A stretch of 64,000 bases of DNA, taken from Mesocentrotus franciscanus (lineage: Eukaryota; Echinodermata; Echinoidea; Camarodonta; Strongylocentrotidae). The position numbers and the translations under genes are program-made. The stretch spans positions 22,868,800 to 22,932,799 of the forward strand of contig CP137682.1 in NCBI GenBank assembly GCA_037976565.1, in the 5' to 3' direction. Of this stretch, positions 37,401 through 52,400 are shown in pieces (position 1 is the stretch's first letter; every line of letters begins with the position of its first letter). The notes below the pieces were generated by a model that searched no databases, was not told where the DNA came from, and worked only from the letters and a program-made list of their open reading frames with translations.

Positions 37401-40400
37401 CGCATTATTTTGGATGTGACTTTGCAATGCTTATCAGTAATTATTTTGCCACAAAGCCGACCTGCTTAAATAAAATGATCAGATGTGGTCTGAATACGAG
37501 TTAAGACATATTACTTAGCCAAGTGAAATGCTAAGTTAAATACTGACTTACCAAATCGCATCAGTAATTGGTCAGTACGTGGAAGGTGTCTAAAGTCTGA
37601 ACTATAGACATCGAAACTGTCACAGGTAAATGATTTTTTCATGTGTCATAGAACTTTTACATTTTTACTAACTGAAACCATCCTGATTAGAAAAATAGCA
37701 GTAAAGATAGGCTTTTTAAAGGTATAGATCAGTTTTGGAAACGCCCCCTCTCAAAAATGAAATGAGGCTCTTATTACCGATCACGTGAAAGAATTTGTTT
37801 TGACTAATACGTGATGATACAAATTTTGCCGGGAAAGTCGGGAAACCGCCTACTAATTGATATATTTGGTAAATTATCATATCGATCCGGCCTGGATATA
37901 TATCGCGTAGTCCCATATATATCTTTATGTGCTTGTAACGTGTACAGTGCTTGTAACTTTACCAAGACTGGACAAATTTTTTATCATTTTGATGATTCCA
38001 GAACCTTGCAGTACACACCAATACTTATATGCTAGATGATCAACCTTTTCTGATCGATTCCACAACGTTTCTTTCACAATGCAATCGCATGACCAGAACT
38101 GGTCTATACCTTTAAGCTAAAATAAGTCCAAATGAATTTTAAAGTCATTAAAAAGACTGGAACTTTCTCCCCAGTCAAGCCTTTGAACTTTGGAAGCTGA
38201 AGTATCACAGGAGACAAGTGCTCTATCGGATCCTGGACTCCAAGGCTCGCAAGACTCGGAAGAAGAGGGCGTTCTTAGCATGGGGGAGCACACGCAGAGG
38301 TCCGCCGAGGCACGACGGGAAGGGGTTAGGTTGATTGAAAGGGTGCAGATGGGGGTCTTGGTGTCCACGTGGTGGTCTTGGACAAGCACTCAAATATGTC
38401 ATAGGTATGTTCACATTATATGTTTTATTCCTTGCATGAAACAGAGAAACTTTAGCCTTATGCACACATAATGCAGCAAACTTCTCATCTGCCCTTTAAA
38501 AAAAAAATGCAGTGGCAAGCAAAATGGCATATTATGCATAGTGTGCTCTGCATTTCTGTACCTCATAAAACAGAGAAAAGTAGGAACACTCAGGGGCTCC
38601 TGTTGTGCTCAGCTGCTTCCATAGCGTATTGAGAGAGGTAGTTGTGGCACACGCATCTTCACGTGTATGTGAGATGGGTCATAGGTAAATCATGGAGCTC
38701 CAAATAGTTCCGTCCGATGAATTTAACAGTAGCTTAAAGTATAGACATACTACAGAATGTAATTTACTTGAAATCCAGATTGTTTTGAGGCATATCAACA
38801 CATGCTTCAATTGGGAAGTTCTTCCATATTTTCTTTTTTTTTTCTTCTATTTTTCTCCCAAAATTCATAATTTCTTTGCTACATATTTTTTTAATCCATT
38901 GATTTTCTAAGTATGCTTTGTTAAAGATATATTGTAGAACAGCATCTGAGGAACTAATACTTCAGCAAGCTCTACTTCTAGTTATTTCCTCTTTTCTCAT
39001 GCTATTTTTATAATATTTGTCGTTTCATTGTTTATTTTTTGTAATACACTTATTCATTGTATTATGTTTTGCATGAGAAATAAAATCATTTGAAACCAAT
39101 TCCCCGTGTTTAGCGAATGCAACAGCCATATCAAGAATGATAATAATGATAAACCACTTATGATTGTTATGACAGGCAAACTCTGCAACGGCACCTGGCT
39201 GTCCGCAATGCCAGGACAGTGAACAGTGCCTTCCGCTGGTGGAAACTCTGTTGGCTCAGGGAGAGGGCGCTTCATCAAGGTCTGGAGAGATGGTCGGAGC
39301 GATGCCTGAAGAGGGCAGCGCAACGATGGAAACAGCATGTGATCAAACGCAGGCAATGGGACAAGGCTGAGGAGTTAGTAAAATGGTCAGAGAATGCTTG
39401 TCTGAGAAGTAAGTCTTAAGTTTTGAAGAGGCAAAAGAAGGAATGGGGAGATTCCATATTGTATGATTGACAGAACTAACAATTTTATTGGAGCGAAAGT
39501 GGTGCAGTGTGACCACTTTTATTGTTATCATTATCAGTACATTTTATATTCAAATTCTTCATTCGTATCGTTATTGGTGAGGTTTGGCTAGGCCTTTAGT
39601 GTCGTAGGCCCCCTGGCTGCTTACATACACTTTACTTTAAACTGTTATAGAATCTCAACCCCAAAACCGACATCAATCAAAGGATTTATTACAATTATTC
39701 CTTTTAGGGTCATTCTCAAAGTGGGTCGAAGCCAAAGCTCAAGCTGACCACGAGAGACAGAGGGCAGCAGACATGCAGTGTCTCTTAATCCGCAGTCAGC
39801 TACACCGAACCTTCCTTGCTTGGAAGCTGGAGATGATGGTGACAAGAGCCGTCGGACCATTGACTGAAAGGAGAAAGAAACGGTGTCTGGCCAAGTAAGT
39901 TCTTCAATTCTGTCTGGTTTATAAATAATAATTATATTTCCTGCTTGTAGAATGCATACCACAGTATGATATAACACTTCGTAAGTTAGTTTAAAAATTA
40001 ACTTATCTCGGCTTTATCTCTGGCAACTGTTATCAGTGCATTGCATTTCAAGAAATTGATCCTACCAGGTATGCTGCACCTGGGTGAAGAGTGGTTGTCG
40101 TAGATTAGTGTCTTGCCAGAGGAAATTGCTGCTTTACTGGGGCTGAAACCAATGAACTTAGCATCCACATTTAAGTGTTTGAACCGTTAGAATATGAAAT
40201 TGGTTTACTTTTCTTCTTTATTATTGATATGACCCATAAATCTGTTGTCACCAATTTGCAGTTAAACATGTAGTATAGGGATAAATTGCCAATGCTCAAG
40301 TTATCAATTTTGAGAGTTACTGGTAAATGTCTATCGACAAAAAAACAACATTTTTTTTATCTTCGACTCTAAGAATTGTTTGATTTTGAAGTTTCTTCAA

Positions 40401-43400
40401 GTAATCTTCTTTTTACGTTATCACTCATGATATTCATGATTCACATACAATATATGCAGTTCATGCAACATGCACATCAAGATTTGTTTTCTTAAAGGGA
40501 TTGGGTAACTTTGTCTCAGATTCTGAAACAAAATCCTGGATTTAGCTCATGCTGCAATCATAATCTTTAGGTCAGTCAGGAATCCCATGACTTTTACAAG
40601 CCGATCGCCTGTCTGATTATCAAGATATTTATGATTGGAAACCGAAATTTCATTTTTCTTTTTTTTAATAACACTACAGTCTTTTGGGGAAAATGAGTAT
40701 GGTAAAAGCGGTCACTCAAAGATTTTTACTCTTTTGAGGCACTTCATGATCATTTTGAAGCACAATTTTTTTAGGGCTTCAATATTACACCATATCACAG
40801 ATGCTGATGACACGTAGGGCCATGCATCTCATTTTTAAAAAAATTGTTAAACCATGCCTTTAAGGGTTGCTCAGATATGGCTCGGTAAACCGCCACCAAA
40901 AAAAAAAATGAATGGCAACTGCGCACAACTAAGGACTTCCAAATTAATGATATAAGATAGAGAATGTAAAATGTATTACACTGAATATCATCTTGAAAAC
41001 AGCGGTTTCAGTTGCAGCATCATATCTGGACGGGCCTTTACTTTTATATTTCAGAGCATTTGACAGCTGGAGAGATATTATCACAAGGAAGAAAATGGGA
41101 CAGAACTTTGCTGAAAGGTGCAAGAACAGTATCACTGCAATAACCTTTAGATATTGGAGGTACTGTATAAATTATGGCCTACGATGTATGGTTCTCTATT
41201 GATTTGCCCAATGTTATAGTATTTGAATTTGTATTTTTATTTCATATTTGAATTGTGTATTCTTTGTAGCCATTCCATACCTATATGGAATAGCCTTACG
41301 CCTTATCTATCAATTTTCTCTTACTAATGTACTTATAACTGTTATCATGTATTCTTACCCCTCTTCTTCCTCTTTCTCCCCCTCCTCTCTCTCTCTCTCC
41401 CCCCCTTGCTCCCCCTCCTCTCTCTCTCTCTGTCTCTCTCCGTCTCTCTTTCTCCCTCTCTTCTGTCTCTCTCTCTCTCTCTCTCTTTCTCTTCCCACTC
41501 TTCCCTCTCTCTCTCTCTCTCTCTCTCTTTCTGTTTCTCTCCTTCACATTATTGCATGACTATGATACATGTATGGATTTGTAGTACATTTTTTTGAAAC
41601 TTTGTAAACTCCTTGCAATCCAGCCCTTCGGCTGCCATGTGGATTTTTTAATAAATACCATTTCAGTTCAAAGAAGGAGGGGTAGGGAAAGAGGGATAGC
41701 AAAAGAAAAACAACTGGTGTACATCTGTATGTACATTGTGGAGCGCCAGGAGTGTCAAGTCTGAGGGACAGGAGCGCTATATACACAAGAACCCACTATT
41801 ATTATTATTATAACATATTATTTCTCATATTAAAGTACATTGTATGATAGTTTACTTCTCAAGTTTTAAGTTCCAAGTTTTATTTTTCATTTCAGGTGTA
41901 GAAATTTGATTTTTGTTTTGTTGTTGCTTTAGTTCACATAATTTGTACTTACGTGAATGTAAAAAAAAAAAAGCGTGGTATATAACAGAACAAAATTGAT
42001 GATTCCGATACTGATAATGTTATTATGGACTCTATATAATGTTATGTTTATATTTTGTGTATTACGTGTGTCTTTGTTTATATTCTATATTGATAGAAAT
42101 TGATATAAATAGTGATATTGATAATTGTGTATTGATAATGTGTTCATAGGTTATAATTTTCAATTGTACATAAAACAAAATCCACTGCTCCTTTCTTGCG
42201 CCTGCAGTCTCATGTATTCTTCTAAAGACCACTACACACCTTACACCCTGACTATGAATGGATTTTCACTGAAATTGGAGTATAATGATAATAATAATAA
42301 TAATAATGTATTTATATAGCGCATTTTCCACATACATGTTCCAATGCGCTTTACAGTTATATTGTTAACAGAAGAGGTGAGTGTTTAGATATTCTTTGAA
42401 GGTATTGTGAGATTGTTGGTAATGAAGATATATCAGTAGGTTACTCCACAGTTTGGGAGCAGCAGTTGTGAAGGCTTTGTCACCAAGTGTGGGTAGCATC
42501 TTAGGAGATGGATGGTTCAGCGTGATGCCTTGAGAGGAGCGAAGGGAGTAGCGGGATGGTTGCCTGATAGTTATGAGTTCAGATAGGTAGGGTAATTACA
42601 CATGATTTATTCATGAGATTGCCGTAAAAAATTGTCATTTGAATGGAATATCGAAATTGCATGATGTTAACTAGTAGATTGATATGCCTTTTCTCTTGCT
42701 GATTATATCGACATGGCTATTCAGGACCTCCGCCAGGAAGGATGTACATTTTAGAAATATATCCAATCCGATATCTATTGAAATCTAGCGGTAGTAGTGG
42801 GTGTAGGATGGCTTTAAAGATACTATGTCCCTTTTGCAGCCAACATCAAATTCTGTAGAACTTTGCAGGAATTATGAATATGTCATGTATGTCCTATCTG
42901 TGAAATTTAAACGTTAGCAGTGTCCTAATATTCAAATTATGCAAGGAAACCTGTTTACTTGCTAGACTTCACTGTCAGACACTATTGAGTGACTGACTGG
43001 CTTTTTCATCTTTGGTAATAACATACATAAAATGAGCTGTAAAGGGTACATGAGCATTTGTCTACATCAATAACCCACTTCTTGTAATGGCCAAAATTAA
43101 ACTGATTGAATCTTTGCAGCATAAAACGTACGACCATTCGGTACAATGGTCTGAAAATCAGACTATTACTTACTGGCTCTATAGCTCCTAAGTCGATTCG
43201 ACAACTAATAGTCGTTATTTTCCCACTTAAAGACATTTTCAAGCCCTCCTTTTTTTAGGGAAGTTCTAAATTAGTATTGTCTTTCAAATGCCGTTGGAAT
43301 TTAACTTTTTCATTTTTTTGGCCTGCAAATGGGACATAGTACCTTTAATAGTCGTCCTCCTCCTCCTCATGATGCCCTCCCTGTGATGCTTATTCTCATA

Positions 43401-46400
43401 ATGATCTCCCTCTCCTGTTAGAAACCAGACAGAGTCTCGTCTCCATGCCAAGCAGGAGCAGGACTCCCTGGAGGCCAGCCTCATCTTGGGATGCTTCCAG
43501 GCCTGGCAGAGGCTCCACCAGAGAGAGACAACTAGGAGAACGTTTGCCAAGCAACGGGAGATGGAATGTCTCAGGGAGGCGTTCGCATCGTGGAAAGCAC
43601 AGGTGGTAGAGGCAGAGCTGGAGAGAGAGATCCAGATGGGAAAGGAGGTATGAATCTAGACTCGATAAGCTTCGCTTTTTCTAGCCCCGTCTACATTATT
43701 TACTTTTTTAATATTTTAATGTTTGATGTTTGTTAACCAATGTAGATTTTCCTTGTTCTTTTATGTTTAATGTATCTGTTCTTCATTTGCTTTACGTGTC
43801 AAATCTGTACAATGTATTTTCTTACCTTGTATATTATTCTGGTTTTTAATGTGGAAAATAAATGAAATGAAATGAAATCTTTGAATTCCTTTCAGGGTCA
43901 TTTGCATATTTGATTGATGGCAAAGTTGAAGTTAGGAGACACTTGGTTACTATACATACTATACTTACTATACTACACTGTATGTATTTTCTTCTTCTTA
44001 ATGGGAAAAATTTCTGCACAGGCTTTTTATAATGGGGATGAATTGTCCAATTCATAGATTCTATGCAAGATTATGATCATTATGATTTCAGTTTATAGGA
44101 AATTAAAAGAAGAAACTATTTTGTGTCATGTATTTTGCTTATTTATGTCATTACACAATTAAACATAGTTTGTAGGAAATTTGCAATTTTAATGTGATTA
44201 TTTGTTAGGCTAATGCACTGATATAAAGGCGTTAGCTTATGTGGGAATTACAATAGTGTATTTTCTTCATATTGACATTGTGTATGCATGCTACTTTTGC
44301 GAAAAAGGGTTATTTTCGGGGGCATTCTAGAACAAATCAATGTGAAAAAAAAAGGTGTGGTATTTGAAAGGGCAAGAAATTTCATGAAAAAAGAGTTGTG
44401 TTTTCACCATGTTCACAAACACATGAATGTGTATGTACATGTAGCATGCACTTGTTTTAGTGAAAATAAGATCCTTTATGAAGAGTGTGTACTTGTAATT
44501 TTCGACTTGCCTAATGATAATGCGTTGCCCCTTTGAATATGAAATGAAAGCACTGGGGTATTGTACATTGCATCTATTGGTTCTTTGGTAGCTCAGATTC
44601 AAGTAAATGCAATGGTTTTACTTTCCGTTTTTCTTCATTTGATTGCCAAAACACAGCAAAGAAGACTTCTCCTTCAGAAGTTGTTTTTCAAGGCGTGGAG
44701 GAGAGCAAGCGGTGAAGAGGCAGAGCTGGCGAAGGAGAGATGCTCTGTGATACAAGACAGGCACGCTGCATCTACTCTCCTAGAGATGTGGAAGAGATGG
44801 AGAAGATCGTTAGAGCTCGAGCTTAAAGCAAGGTGAGGAAAAAACCAGCTCAAATTGGCAACACTGTATTTTACAGTAAATGTTCCATTCATCCATCTAT
44901 TCAACATGTGTCAGGAATTAAAATTTTTGAATGATTGTTTAATATTGTATTGTATTTTTTGTTGTATTTATTGATTACCACAGTGTTAAAAATTATACCG
45001 GTATACAGTTATTGCATAACATTAAGAAACAATAAATAGCAAAAGCTAGTCTAGCTTGCTGTATGGAAATGCCTATTTATAAGGGTGAATAAGGATTTTG
45101 CATTTACTTCGTTTTCAATACAATTGCCCTTATAGAATTACATAAAAGTGATAAAATGCTAAAATGCAATATTATAGTGAAAAGAAGGATCTTCTATTTT
45201 GTGCATTTGTTCCCGAGATGTCAACACTTTATTATAAGAATTTTATTTACTCAAGTTCTTGAAACTTATTTTTTCTGTCTCATCCTTGTAGATCACTTGC
45301 TGAGAACAATCAGCGTCGAATGCTAGAGGAAACCTTTCATTCGTGGCACCGACACACCCAGCAAAGCATGAGTGCAGCTGTAGAAAGATTCCATGCCAGG
45401 TTGAATGAATCCTGTAGTTCTCTTCAGAGTCCAGAACTCCCTGCAAGCTTTCCACCTTCACAATCACCCTCCTCCTCCTCCTCTTCTTGTTCATTATCCC
45501 CATCCCCTGCATTGTTGTTATCGCAGCTTCAGGCTCATGGGACACTATCTCCATCTGCATCATCTCCATCACCCATGAGGGAGGTGTCTGTCCACCTTCG
45601 AGAGGAGTCGTATACAGAGTTCTCCCATTTCGTGATGGACAGAAGAGTTGTTGAGCCATCTGTATGGCCTGGATCTGTTGAAGACATCGCAGCAAGAGAT
45701 GCAACTCCACATGGACAAGATCCCTCCATGAACACCTTGCTGGATCGCATCAGTGGAACTCCATCCCCACTCCGGAATCTACACCCTGGCAACTCCACTG
45801 GTGATCAGGAAGATGCAGACTTTGTACATCCAATAGCTTTTGAGGTCAAAGGTCAGTTAGAGTCAGGTGAAGGGTCAGTCATAAGTCTAGATCAAGGTGT
45901 TGAATCGTCTGGTCGGAGCATAGACTCCCATCCCAGCCACGTTGGTGTTTCCTCCATCGCCGACAGCGGTTACCATGCCAATGGATTTATGATCTTCTCG
46001 AATGGGGAGTCGCAGCTGGACGCCAGCAGTGACAGCACCTCCGTGAAGAGCGTAAAGGACACTGTCAGCTCCACTGATGTCTTACGGATGTCTCCACACA
46101 AGAACAACAACAACAGTGCATCTCAGCTCCTGGAGTTATCCCAGCACAGAGAAGAGTGGGTGGGGCTTACCAAACTCTGGTGTTCAAATGAGGACCCTCC
46201 AGGAAAAACAGAGGATGACTACCCCTTCCTCAAGGAAATTGCATCTCCTGGAAGTGCTGGGCAGAATGTAAATGACATGCTAATCATAGAGAATGGCACA
46301 AGTCCAGACAGTGGTTCTGTTACATCCAGAGTCGAATGCTTTCAAGTACGACATGGTGACGCATTGCAAAGATGTACAAATGCCATCAGGAACACTAGTG

Positions 46401-49400
46401 ATATGGATATGATTGGTATCGACGGGGAAACGATGGACTTTCCAGCTGAAGCATATGTCAAGACGGAGGATGATGACGATGATGGTGAAGACGATGGTGA
46501 TGGGGAGGATGGGAATGATGTTCATGGAGATGATGAAAACATCAGTAATGGATCGCTTGGATCTGAGAACTCATTGCTAACTCCAGGGAAGTCTACTGCT
46601 CAGTTCATAAATCTGCAAAGATCGACAGCCATTAACAATAAAAAGGTGAGTCTGTGAGATAGTTAATGATAAAAAAGCTCCTAAATTTGGCAACTCTGAA
46701 GTGAATACATATTAAGATGTCTGTCCCGGGGGTGTAAAAACAGTAATGTCAGTTGGTTTATGCCTTTGATTTTAAAAAGTACTTTGAAGTAGCATTGTAA
46801 ATCATTTCATTTTAAAAGCATGAGATAACTCAAAGGCTTAACCCAATGTTCAAATTTATAATGATTTATATGATGAAGTTTACATTATATCAGCTATTAA
46901 TTTTGCGCACAGATACATGTATTTTCATTAATAACAGGGACACAGACATTTCATAAGATGTTGTTTTTGTGATAATTAGCACAGGCTACAAACAATAAAT
47001 GTGCTTACATGCAATGCCATCTCATTTTCCTGTGTTGTTACATGTAATTTTGGAACCCTATAACATCACAGGAAATGAATGAAAATTAAAACTTCACAAA
47101 AGATAACACCTTCCACACTATTTTGAAGTTAACATAGATCTGTGAAATCAAGACATGGTCCAATTAGGAAGTACAGTTAAACCTCTTTTCATGACAACCT
47201 GTATAGAAAGACCCCCTGTCACTAGAGACAGCAATTTTTCATTCTTTTGGACCAATGTTTCACAACAAACCCTTACAGCTTGTACCTACAGCATAACTTA
47301 CTCTACCTATGAAAGTAAGTTGCTATAAAATACAGATTGCTTTTCTTGTCCATCAAGCTTTTATTTATTTATTTTATTTGGTGATGATTGTTTTACCGGA
47401 CTGCTAAGAAAGCTTGTATATGCTTGTAAGTAAACAACCAGTGGACCGACGACTTTAAGTCCTCTCCGAGGGACTTGGTAATGAGGATTAATACCTTACC
47501 AAAGGGTACTAGTGCATCGACATGGTTGACTGTATGATAACCACATTTTGAATGAATATTCGATAATTATCTTATTTTTCTGCAGGCCTATATGACATCC
47601 GTCATCCTTCGTCTTCGGCTCTGGCCCGCCAGTGCTGCTTTCTACCAGTGGTTGGAATACACCCGCTTGAAGAAGATGCACAGACAGTACAGAGCCCTGG
47701 TCGAAGGCAGGATGAACGGTGCTGAGCTGAGAGCCGTATTTCAGCATTGGAGGCAGCATAGCAGTGATAGTCAGCTTGCTGCCAGCTATCTGGTAATAGA
47801 CCAGTTCTTGGGTATTGTATGATTCAAAAGACCCAACATATCCACAGATGTTAAAGGTATAGACCAGTTCTGGTCATGCGATTGCATTGTGAAAGAAACT
47901 TTGTGGAATCGATCAGAAAAGGTTGATCATCTAGCATATAAGTACTGCAAGGTTCTGGAATCATCAAAATGATAAGAATTTGGCCCAGTCTAGGTAAAGT
48001 TACAAGCACTGTACACAGAAAGATCTATATGGGACTATATATGCGATCGCGATATCTATCCAGTCCGGATTGATATGATAATTTACCAAATATATCAATT
48101 AGTAGGCAGTTTTCCGGCAAAATTTGTATCATCACGAATTAGTCAAAACATATTCTTTCACATGATTGGTAATAAGAGCTTCCATTTCATTTTTTGAGAG
48201 GGGGCGTTTCCAAAACTGGTCTATACCTTTAAATATGGACAGGTGCCACTGTTTGCATTTCAGAAAAATCACACCCAAAGTGATGGAGATGCTTCATGAA
48301 GTGTTTCCCCTTTGAAAAGTATACTATATCAGAGAATGCACTGTTGGTGCAGAGGTGAACCCTCGACTGCATAACTTTCATGAGTACCTATCCAGTACCT
48401 ATTCACATCTATGGCTTGTACAATCTGGTTCAAATGACCTGTGTGTGCTTGTACACAGATTGTATCATGAACTGGTTTATACCTCAGGCTCAGTCATACC
48501 GACAAACCGACTCCACACCAACAGACTCTTGGCCAATGGGGGTAATGTAATGTTTTCATGTCATCTGTCTGGTCTCCAGCTCAGTCTGGTTTCGGTCTCG
48601 GTCTGGTGTCAGTCTTGGTGTGTCTGAGGTCCATCCTCTGTACAGATCTCAATACCTTGTGTGCCACCAAGCTTTCAAAGAATGATCATAAATGAACTTT
48701 GGGGAAGAAAACTTTGCCTTTAAAGACACATAGACGTGGGCTCTCGTGGGGAATTTGACACCAAATATCAGTCTTGATACAAAGTTGCACTGATAGAGGT
48801 CGTCTTTGCAATGAAATTAATCATTCTATGTCTCTTATTTTTGTTTAGAATAAGAGGTTGATAGAGAGATATTTCAAAACTTGGTCCTGCATCAAGGAGA
48901 GAGAATCGAAAGAGGAGATACAGACGGCAATAGCAATGCAGCATGCATCACGCACGTTACTGAAATCAGCATGGGGCACGTGGAAAGAACATGTAAGTCC
49001 ACATCTCTCAGGGGCTCCATACAAACTTTTTTCAGAGGGAGGGGAGGGGAATCCTCCTTGACTTGGAAATTAACTGGTTGATTGATGAATTATGCATGAG
49101 CCCCCCTGTAGAAATTGTGAAAATTGGTGGAGTCCAGATATAGAATTTGAAGGCCCATCATGTATCCCAGGTGCCTATAGATTACCCAAGTGCTAACGTC
49201 ATATCCACTTATTGTCCAGGGGGGTGTTTCACAAAGATCCTAAGTTGAACTTATCTCTAAGTTGAACTTAACAATTATGGAAAGCCGTAAGCATCTTTGA
49301 AAAATTTTGTAAAAGTTATTTTAAAAGGCATAAAATGTTGACTCAAATCATTCATATTTTTTATTATCATGGGAGATTTCATGATCTTGATGTGGAATTT

Positions 49401-52400
49401 ATAAAAAGTCTAAAATACTTCAATTTTCGCTTTTCAACATTATTTATTTTAAGGCTACTAATGGCTCTCCATAATTTTTAAGTCCAACTTAGAGTTAAGT
49501 TCGACTTAGGATCTTTGTGAAACACCCCCCAGGTTACTGGTTCCAAACAACAGAGCCTGCGTATAAGGTTCACTGTGAAATCATTCAAACAACAGGCTGG
49601 AGCAGTGTTTGGGGCTGGTGTGAATACCACACCACTGTTTCGCGCAAAATTGTTTGGAACCAGCAACCTTGACAACTTGGCAAGTAAAGGGTCACACTTC
49701 GGTACTCTATTAGTGTTGAGCCCTGACTAGTTGTCATTTCATATCTGTGTTTTATGTTTTATCTTGATTTATAGTTCCAACAGAACTTGTATCCCATTGG
49801 TCCTCAGCACTCCTGGAGTACCCACTTCAACCAATCAGAACTCATCTCTCAAAAAAGTGGCTCCTTTCAAGCCAAGATCCTTTCCATCGGACATATTTAC
49901 CCTCTGTGTTTCATGTTTATCTCAATTCATAGTTCCTCCATGCCTGTATCCCATTGGTCCTCGGCCCTCCTGGAGTGCCCGTTTCAGCCAAGCAAAGCTC
50001 ATGTCTCATAGTTGCGACTCCTTTCAAGCCCAGATCCAGGGCAGGAATGTGAAAGAGTTTCTGATATTTTGGAGATTGAGATGGAGACAGCTAGATCCAT
50101 TCCTTCAGACATATTTACCCTCTGTGTTTCATGTTTATCTCAATTCATAGTTCCTACAGAGCTTGTATCCCATTGGTCCTCGTCCCTCCTGGAGTGCCCA
50201 TTTCAGCCAAGCAAAGCTCATGTCTCATAGTTGCGACTCCTTTCAAGCGCAGATCCACGGCAGCAATGTGAAAGAGTGTCTGATGTTCTGGAGATTAAGA
50301 TGGAGACAGCTGGAAGAGGCTGATGGCTACAGGTCAAAGGTCATACTCAAGAGGTAAACGCTCCTTTTTTGTCTTGCATTATTATATTTACCGGTATATG
50401 AATTTCAAAGAGAAGGTTGAGTTCTAGCTGGTAAAGATGAAAAATAATTTGTGATCTAGATATTCATCGCTCTATGTACGTTGGTTTGAAAAAATATCAT
50501 AGAAGTAATGCCTTTTTGAAAAAGATTGCTCTTCAAATGCCCTCAAATTCGAAATATGACCAGAAGCAACTGAGTTTGGACCAAGCATTTTTCATGTCAC
50601 ATGTCTGGATAGTCCCATATACCCATTTTTGTGCACAGTGCATGTGACTTTCAGCAATTTTGGGTCAATCTCTTGTTGTAATGATTGCGAAACCTCACAC
50701 GCAGTATACACTAATTCTTATGAACTACATAATCATTCTTTCCCAATTGCTGCCACAATGTAATCCCTTGACCAGAACTCAGATTTTTTTAAAAATAATC
50801 TTTTAAAAATTTGTCAAAAATGGAAAGAATATAGTTCAATGTACTTATACAGTTTGGTTAATTTGTACACTTTGTGTATAACTTTAGATGTTATTTTTAT
50901 TGAAGTGGAAAAAAATAAACCCAACCTGTTAATAGTCTATAGTTGCAGACACTATTGTCAACAAGAAACTGTTTACCCTTTGTCAATAAACTCAGACTGT
51001 GGTGGATGGTTCAGAAACTTGGAATGTGAAGACTGTAGAAGAAGGTATCTTGAAAACAGAAAGAGCCATGATATGGAAGATGTGTGGTGTGAAACTGTCT
51101 GATAGAAAGAACACAATTGAGCTCATGGGAAGGCTAGGTCTGGAAGAAACTGGTGGGAGTCGTAAAGAGATGTGGATTGAAATAGATGGGAAGATGGTGA
51201 ACCTGTAAAAAGAGCGTGGGATATGGAAGTGGAAACATGAGAGGGAAAAGAAGACTGAAGATTATTTTCATGGAAAGATATGGTGGAGAAATAAAAGCAG
51301 TACGCTTGGTCTAAATGAAGAGGATGCTCGAGACAAGAAGAAGTGGAGGGAGGGAGCGTCAACATGGCGCAAAGGTCATTAACCCCTGGAAAGATGGAAA
51401 ATGCTGACTTTGATAAAAAGTGATTCGTCCAAAATGAGTGAAATATGGTCTCGCAGCATAAAATGTGGTGACTTGGAATAATTAATGCAGTTTTGCGAGT
51501 TGAAAGCATGCATTTGACATAATCATATCCCATATATTCATTTATATTTGTATTGTCAGAGAAATAATAGATTTATATGTATGGCTTTCTGTGTCTTTTC
51601 ATACATGAAGATGCTTGAAAGTATGGCGGAGCTGGAGTAGAGAGAAAAGATGGAGGGAGGATGCTGCTAGGATCCTTTTGGAAGCAAGACGGAAGAAAAT
51701 GGTGAGAGTTACAATAGCTTTATATGAAACATTGTATGATTTGTTTCATCATATGTAGATTCTATTACTTTGTAATACATTATAAGCATTGTGTGATTAT
51801 TTTGCTCCACATGCTTAGAGAAAATAAGTATCTGAGGAGAAGGTTGAGTTCTGTGAAGGTTAAAAATAATTTGTAAACTTTTTCACTTTTGTATGTTTTA
51901 GCATGGAAGAATATTATAGGAAAAAGGTCTCCTGAAAAGAAAGGCTCTTCATATGTCCTGATATTTAAAATATGACTAGAAACACCTGAAATGTTTGGAC
52001 CAAACTTTCTTGCTACATATCTGTGTAGTCCCATATGAGCATATCTGTGTGTAGTGCCTGAGACTTTCAGCAAGACTGAGTTAATTTCTTATCAGTTTGA
52101 GGATTCCAAAATCTCACAGTATACACCAGCTCTTATTTTATAATTAATCTTTCCCGATTGCTCAATTGAGATAGATTCTTTCATCATGCATAAAAAAAAA
52201 GATGTTGTATTGCCCTTTGCGACCGACCCAAAAATCTTGGAATCTACTTTTTTTTTTTTTTTACCGTTTTTTAGAGAAAAAAATGTTTAATGAATAACAA
52301 AATATGTATTAAAGCATTAAAAACTGAGAAATATCAGCCCAAAGAGGGTGCGAAAATGAAAAAAAAAAGATTAAAAGAAAAAAGATTTCGACCAACCGAC

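Noticed and set aside
49933..50150. Functional alternative exon (copy 2 of exon 21)
   Set aside because: Entering in phase it reaches a TGA, and no donor follows before the next acceptor.
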